27,504 nucleotides of DNA, from contig NZBB01000002.1 of the NCBI GenBank assembly GCA_002686295.1, forward strand, positions 6,904 through 34,407. Direction: 5' to 3'. This DNA is from Candidatus Woesearchaeota archaeon. GTDB lineage: Archaea; Nanobdellota; Nanobdellia; Woesearchaeales; GCA-2686295. Below, piece by piece: positions 24,350-27,504 of this stretch. Made by a program: the position numbers and the translations under genes. The notes under the pieces were generated by a model, which saw only the letters and a program-made list of their open reading frames with translations, was not told the DNA's origin and made no database searches. Position 1 is the stretch's first letter; every line of letters begins with the position of its first letter.

Positions 24350-24968
24350 AAATAAAAACTCACAAAAAAAAAAGAAAATAAAATCTTTAAATCAATTTAT
24401 AGGTTTTGTTATTATACTTACAGTTGTCTTCTTTTCTGTTTTTTTTATTGAAAAATATTTTTCCAACAAAGCAACTAATGATGATAAATATAATAATTTT
24501 CAATTTTATTATGATGAAAACAAAGAATTTTGGTTTACAAAAATACAAATTGAATCTATTCCCTACAGCATCCCTTTTTATCATCATCCTATAGAATTAG
24601 ATAACATAGTGGTTGAAGAGAGTGTGGAAGACATAATACTTGAAAATAAACCTTCTGAAATAATCATTTCTGTTCCTGGAGATAGTGATTCTGAACTTGC
24701 ACTTGCTGGTATTGAAGTTTCAAAGATTACTGGAGAAAGATTTCGTGTTCTAAACATTCCTACATCTAGTGCTACAAATGAACATGTTGAAGGACTACCT
24801 TTCACCACATGTGCAGATAGCCATCAAGATATGATAGTTGTTTCTTTTGAAAGAAGCGATAAAAATCTTGTTAGAAGTGATGGTTTCTGCATAATTTTAG
24901 AGTTTAAAGAAAATGAAGCTGTGAGAGTTGCGGATGCTTTCTCATACAGTTTATTAAAAATTATGTGA
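24342..24968 (+). CDS. Membrane-anchored protein of unknown function, second of a tandem pair
   Basis: 208 residues from the ATG at 24342, with AGGAG at 24331-24335 and an 8-nt overlap with the first gene. Basic N-terminus, one helix (about 18-36), then an outer domain starting YNNFQFYYDENKEFWFTKIQ, similar to its neighbour. The C-terminal half has IIISVPGDSDSELALAGIEVSKITG and two cysteines (TTCADSH, DGFCIIL). The layout suggests a hetero-complex outside the membrane. No function can be assigned. Confidence 0.6.
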   Translation: MAKNKNSQKKKKIKSLNQFIGFVIILTVVFFSVFFIEKYFSNKATNDDKYNNFQFYYDENKEFWFTKIQIESIPYSIPFYHHPIELDNIVVEESVEDIILENKPSEIIISVPGDSDSELALAGIEVSKITGERFRVLNIPTSSATNEHVEGLPFTTCADSHQDMIVVSFERSDKNLVRSDGFCIILEFKENEAVRVADAFSYSLLKIM

Positions 24969-24970
24969 AA

Positions 24971-25564
24971 ATGCATTATTACTCAAAAAAACAAACTTCT
25001 GATTTAAACCTAAAAAAAATAAACATTCAAGTAAATAACATCCAATTTGAAATGTTTTCTGGATCAGGAGTTTTTTCAAAAAAAAAAATTGATAAAGGAA
25101 CAGCATTATTACTGAAAAAACCAATCATAAAGAATGAGCAAAAAATTCTAGATTTGGGTTGTGGTATTGGAATTGTCGGAATTTACATAAAAAAAGTTTT
25201 TCCAAAAACAAATATTTTTTTAAGTGATATTAATCAAAGAGCTATTTATTTAAGTAAAAAAAATCTTGAATTAAACAAACTAAAAGGAAAAGTGGTTAAT
25301 TCTGATGGGTTTGAAAAGATAGACGAGTTATTTGATGTTATCTTATTTAATCCTCCTCAATTAGCCGGAAAAGATGTTTGTTTTCGATTAATAAAAGAAT
25401 CATTTGAACATCTTAACAAGGATGGATTTCTTGAATTGGTTGCAAGACATAATAAAGGTGGAAAAAGTTTATCTGCAAAAATGAATGGTGTTTTTGGAAA
25501 TGTTAAAGATTTAGTTAAAGGATCTGGTTATAGAGTATATTTTAGTCAAAAGAAAATAGTTTAA
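24971..25564 (+). CDS. RsmC/MJ0882-like class I methyltransferase
   Basis: 197 residues from the ATG at 24971; a GTG at 24965 overlaps the upstream stop and would add two residues. Motif I is ILDLGCGIGIVGIYI; motif II is FLSDINQRAI; motif IV is VILFNPPQ, the N-P-P-x signature of enzymes that methylate exocyclic amines in nucleic acids. The opening MHYYSKK and the FSGSGVFSKKKIDKGTALLL segment are typical of the RsmC-like archaeal group whose known structure is MJ0882. Likely rRNA or tRNA guanine-N2 methylation. It follows the membrane pair by 2 nt and overlaps the convergent small gene by 23 nt. Confidence 0.82.
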   Translation: MHYYSKKQTSDLNLKKINIQVNNIQFEMFSGSGVFSKKKIDKGTALLLKKPIIKNEQKILDLGCGIGIVGIYIKKVFPKTNIFLSDINQRAIYLSKKNLELNKLKGKVVNSDGFEKIDELFDVILFNPPQLAGKDVCFRLIKESFEHLNKDGFLELVARHNKGGKSLSAKMNGVFGNVKDLVKGSGYRVYFSQKKIV

Positions 25565-25916
25565 GTTCTTCTACTTTATTATTTTTTGAAAATATGAATC
25601 TTAATCCCAAACCGAGTTTTAATATTGCAGCTAATAAAGCCATATGTTCATTTCCTGAACCAGAATAAATATTAACTGCTACTTCAGCTCCTAAATTTTC
25701 TTTATGTAATGAAGCAACAATTTCATCGCACAATATATCAGAAGGTTTGTTCAAATCAAAAACTAAGAGTTTTGTATTAGATTGATTTTGGAATTTTTCT
25801 TTTCCAAAAACATTAGTTATCAAAAAAATTTTATCCCATTCAGCTCCTTGAATTAATTCATTTACTTGAGCCCAAGTTCCTTTTCCGGTTGACAAACAAG
25901 CAATTAGTGAAGTCAT
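25542..25916 (-). CDS. Small Rossmann-like protein with CARF-like motif, function unknown
   Basis: 124 residues from the ATG at 25916, chosen because a TATA box (TTTATAAA, 25940-25947 complement) is 27 nt upstream. It reads as alternating strands and helices: MTSLIACLSTGKGTWAQVN, WDKIFLITNVFGKEKF, TKLLVFDLNKPSD, then EVAVNIYSGSGNEHMALLAAI, LGLRFIFS. The last part resembles the nucleotide-binding strand-helix of CARF domains (N-x-T-G-G-T-x-x-M). It appears to belong to a conserved archaeal family by memory, but no function is known to me. No CRISPR genes are near. Confidence 0.6.
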   Translation of the reverse strand: MTSLIACLSTGKGTWAQVNELIQGAEWDKIFLITNVFGKEKFQNQSNTKLLVFDLNKPSDILCDEIVASLHKENLGAEVAVNIYSGSGNEHMALLAAILKLGLGLRFIFSKNNKVEELKLFSFD

Positions 25917-26034
25917 GATAGAAAAACACACATTATTTTTTTATAAATCTTTCGTGAAAAAACCTAAAAAATATTCGAAAAACAAAACTTTTAAATACTT
26001 GATGCTACTCAATAATGCTAGCAAAGGTGGTTTA

Positions 26035-26298
26035 ATGGCTGAAGAAGAAAAGAAATTTTCAAAACAACTAGTTGGAAAGACTGTTGTTTCTAAAACAGGG
26101 AAAAAATTTGGAGAGGTTGGAGATATAATTTTTGAAACTAGCTCCGGAGAATTAATCCATTTAGTTTTATCCAATCCAACAACTTACACTGAAAAACTCG
26201 AATTGGAAAAAACAAAGGAAAACGAAATATTAATACCTTTTAGTGCTGTAATGGCTATTGGTGATTTCTTAGTAGTTGCTGAAGAAGATATTGTTTAA
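26035..26298 (+). CDS. PRC-barrel domain protein (second copy)
   Basis: 87 residues from the ATG at 26035, with AGGTGG a few bases upstream; the longer frame from 25915 would overlap the divergent gene's start and TATA box. Barrel pattern: KQLVGKTVVSKTGKKFGEVGDIIFETSSGEL, then ILIPFSAVMAIGDFLVV. It resembles RimM-like PRC domains found alone in archaea. A TTTTAAATA box (about 25989-25997) gives a leadered message. Role unknown. Confidence 0.82.
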   Translation: MAEEEKKFSKQLVGKTVVSKTGKKFGEVGDIIFETSSGELIHLVLSNPTTYTEKLELEKTKENEILIPFSAVMAIGDFLVVAEEDIV

Positions 26299-26312
26299 TC
26301 TATTCAATAACT

Positions 26313-26322
26313 TTTATAAATA
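26313..26322 (+). promoter_or_regulatory. TATA box of rfcS
   Basis: TTTATAAATA region centred about 26 nt before the ATG at 26343; no ribosome site, so leaderless. Confidence 0.5.
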
Positions 26323-26342
26323 AACTTTTATTCTTTTTAAGT

Positions 26343-27296
26343 ATGAATATTGCTATTTGGACTGAAAAATATAGACCTAAAAAATTTCATGAAATTAAAG
26401 GACAAGAGGCAGTTGTTAATAGAGCAGAAGCTTTTGTTAAGCAGAAGAACATGCCACATTTATTATTTGCCGGACCTGCTGGTACAGGGAAAACAAGTTT
26501 GTCATTAGTTATTGCAAAAAATTTATTTAAAGATTCTTGGTACGAAAATTTTTTGGAGTTAAATGCTTCTGATGAGAGAGGAATAGATGTTATTCGTGTA
26601 AAAGTTAAGGATTTTGCCAGAACAAGAGCAATTGGAGATGTGCCTTTTAAAATAATATATTTGGATGAATGCGACGCTTTAACAAAAGAAGCTCAACAAG
26701 CATTAAGAAGAACAATGGAGAACTACACTCAAACTTGCAGATTTATTTTATCATGCAATTACTCTTCTAAAATAATTGATCCTATACAATCGAGATGCAG
26801 TGTTTTCAGATTTAAACCTTTGCCTAAAAAAAGTGTTTTTTCAATAATTGATACTATTGCCAAGAACGAATCTTTAAAGATTGATGAAAATGCAAAAGAA
26901 GCTCTTTACAACATTTCAGAGGGTGATTGCAGACGAGTCGAGAATATCTTACAAGCGTCCGCTGTTATTAATAAAAATATTAGTGAATCAATGATTTATG
27001 AATTAGCAAGTATTGCCAAACCAAAAGAAGTTAAAAACATATTATCTTTCTGTATTCAAAAAGATTTCTTGAAAGCTAAAAATGAACTTTTGAAAACCAT
27101 GCTCGAAAATGGGTTGTCTGGACTTGACATGATAAAACAAATACAGAAAGAGATTTGGGGCTTGGATATTGATGACAAAAAAAAATTATCTATGACTAAA
27201 GAATGTGGTGAAGTAGAATTTAGAATGGTTGAAGGCAGTGATGAATTCATACAATTAGAATCTCTTATTAGCAAATTCGTGTTAATAAATAATTAA
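26343..27296 (+). CDS. rfcS: Replication factor C small subunit
   Basis: 317 residues. A clamp-loader AAA+ ATPase that opens PCNA. It begins WTEKYRPKKFHEIKGQE; Walker A is GPAGTGKT (44-51), Walker B is YLDECD (the DECD form of RFC subunits, 108-111), sensor 1 is ILSCNYSSKI, and the SRC box is at 150-152 with the arginine finger. Collar-domain helices fill the C-terminal third. No intein, though archaeal rfcS often carries one. FEN1 with its PIP box lies 10 kb away, so two PCNA partners are present here. Confidence 0.96.
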   Translation: MNIAIWTEKYRPKKFHEIKGQEAVVNRAEAFVKQKNMPHLLFAGPAGTGKTSLSLVIAKNLFKDSWYENFLELNASDERGIDVIRVKVKDFARTRAIGDVPFKIIYLDECDALTKEAQQALRRTMENYTQTCRFILSCNYSSKIIDPIQSRCSVFRFKPLPKKSVFSIIDTIAKNESLKIDENAKEALYNISEGDCRRVENILQASAVINKNISESMIYELASIAKPKEVKNILSFCIQKDFLKAKNELLKTMLENGLSGLDMIKQIQKEIWGLDIDDKKKLSMTKECGEVEFRMVEGSDEFIQLESLISKFVLINN

Positions 27297-27318
27297 AACA
27301 AAAAAAAGATTAAAAAAA

Positions 27319-27504
27319 CTATACTAAATGTTTTACAAGAACATTTGTTGATTTAGAGTCTTGATAATCATATTCTGCCGTAACTTCTATTATTTTTATC
27401 ATATCACTCTTTTCAGCAAGATTCTGAGTACATCTGACCTGTCTTTCACCAGTTGACAATTTAATTTCTCCGGTTGACAATGAACCAGAATCCTCAAGAC
27501 CGCT
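27319..27504 (-). CDS. C-terminal end of a probable surface beta-sandwich protein (cut by window)
   Basis: An open minus-strand frame enters from the right edge and ends at TAG (27319-27321), 61 residues visible. It reads SGLEDSGSLSTGEIKLSTG, then ERQVRCTQNLAEKSDM, then IIEVTAEYDYQDSKSTNV and VLVKHLV. The repeated x-L-S-T-G-E and the ending strand pattern (hydrophobic-x-A-E-Y-D-Y) recall extracellular Ig-like domains of archaeal surface or pilus-associated proteins. The main body is outside the window, so identity is open. Confidence 0.55.
   Translation of the reverse strand, partial: SGLEDSGSLSTGEIKLSTGERQVRCTQNLAEKSDMIKIIEVTAEYDYQDSKSTNVLVKHLV

Noticed and set aside
25542..25916. Part of a CRISPR-Cas accessory locus because of the CARF-like motif
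   Set aside because: No repeats, cas genes or effector nucleases in the window.
26343..27296. Intein in rfcS (and in nrdJ)
   Set aside because: Motifs around Walker A and the CGE active site are contiguous, with no inserted Hint domain.

Overview
The window comes from a strongly AT-rich archaeon. Direct evidence is the set of archaeal-only or archaeal-type genes: a one-domain histone, Hjc resolvase, EndA tRNA-splicing endonuclease, FEN1 with a PIP box, Trm5, a PAN-type proteasomal ATPase with a C-terminal HbYX motif, archaeal-type AlaRS, RFC small subunit, MBF1 and a TRASH-tailed PadR regulator. Small compact genes, TATA boxes placed 25-29 nt before many start codons (leaderless messages), and NrdR and YggS beside archaeal genes suggest a DPANN-like lineage such as Woesearchaeota or Pacearchaeota. 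That placement is inference, not proven here.

Layout: (1) 1-2624, minus strand: nrdR-nrdJ, a class II (B12-dependent) ribonucleotide reductase and its ATP-cone repressor, with two NrdR-box-like sites 31 bp apart upstream. (2) 2744-3871: a Trm14-like THUMP methyltransferase broken by an in-frame TAA. (3) 3868-11049: mostly minus-strand envelope genes: a PTPS-related polytopic membrane protein, an MBF1 regulator (plus strand), a membrane-anchored thioredoxin-like protein, a processive-type GT2 glycosyltransferase and two overlapping GT-C-like membrane proteins; probably surface glycan or glycoprotein assembly. (4) 11098-13969: PRC-barrel protein, small membrane protein, Hjc, histone, RNase Z, EndA. 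(5) 14008-16893: a tight plus-strand run of an uncharacterised winged-helix/nuclease-like protein, fen1 and trm5; trm5 is split in two frames at a run of 13 A. (6) 16896-16969: a GC-rich 74-nt inverted-repeat element that looks like a small RNA. (7) 17001-19842: pan, an M24 peptidase and yggS on the minus strand. (8) 19947-21115: an ASCH + deoxyribosyltransferase-like fusion and PadR-TRASH. (9) 21127-25564: alaS, two tandem anchored proteins of unknown function, and an RsmC/MJ0882-like methyltransferase. (10) 25542-27504: a small Rossmann/CARF-like protein, a second PRC-barrel protein, rfcS, and the 3' end of a surface beta-sandwich protein.

The common theme is housekeeping information processing (DNA replication and repair, tRNA maturation and modification, proteolysis) around an envelope-glycan block. 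There is no CRISPR array, insertion sequence, prophage, rRNA or recognisable tRNA, and no gene-free stretch longer than 300 bases. The points most worth a second look are the homopolymer-split trm5, the candidate small RNA with its own TATA box, NrdR control in an archaeon, the unknown nuclease-like gene next to fen1, and the ASCH fusion.
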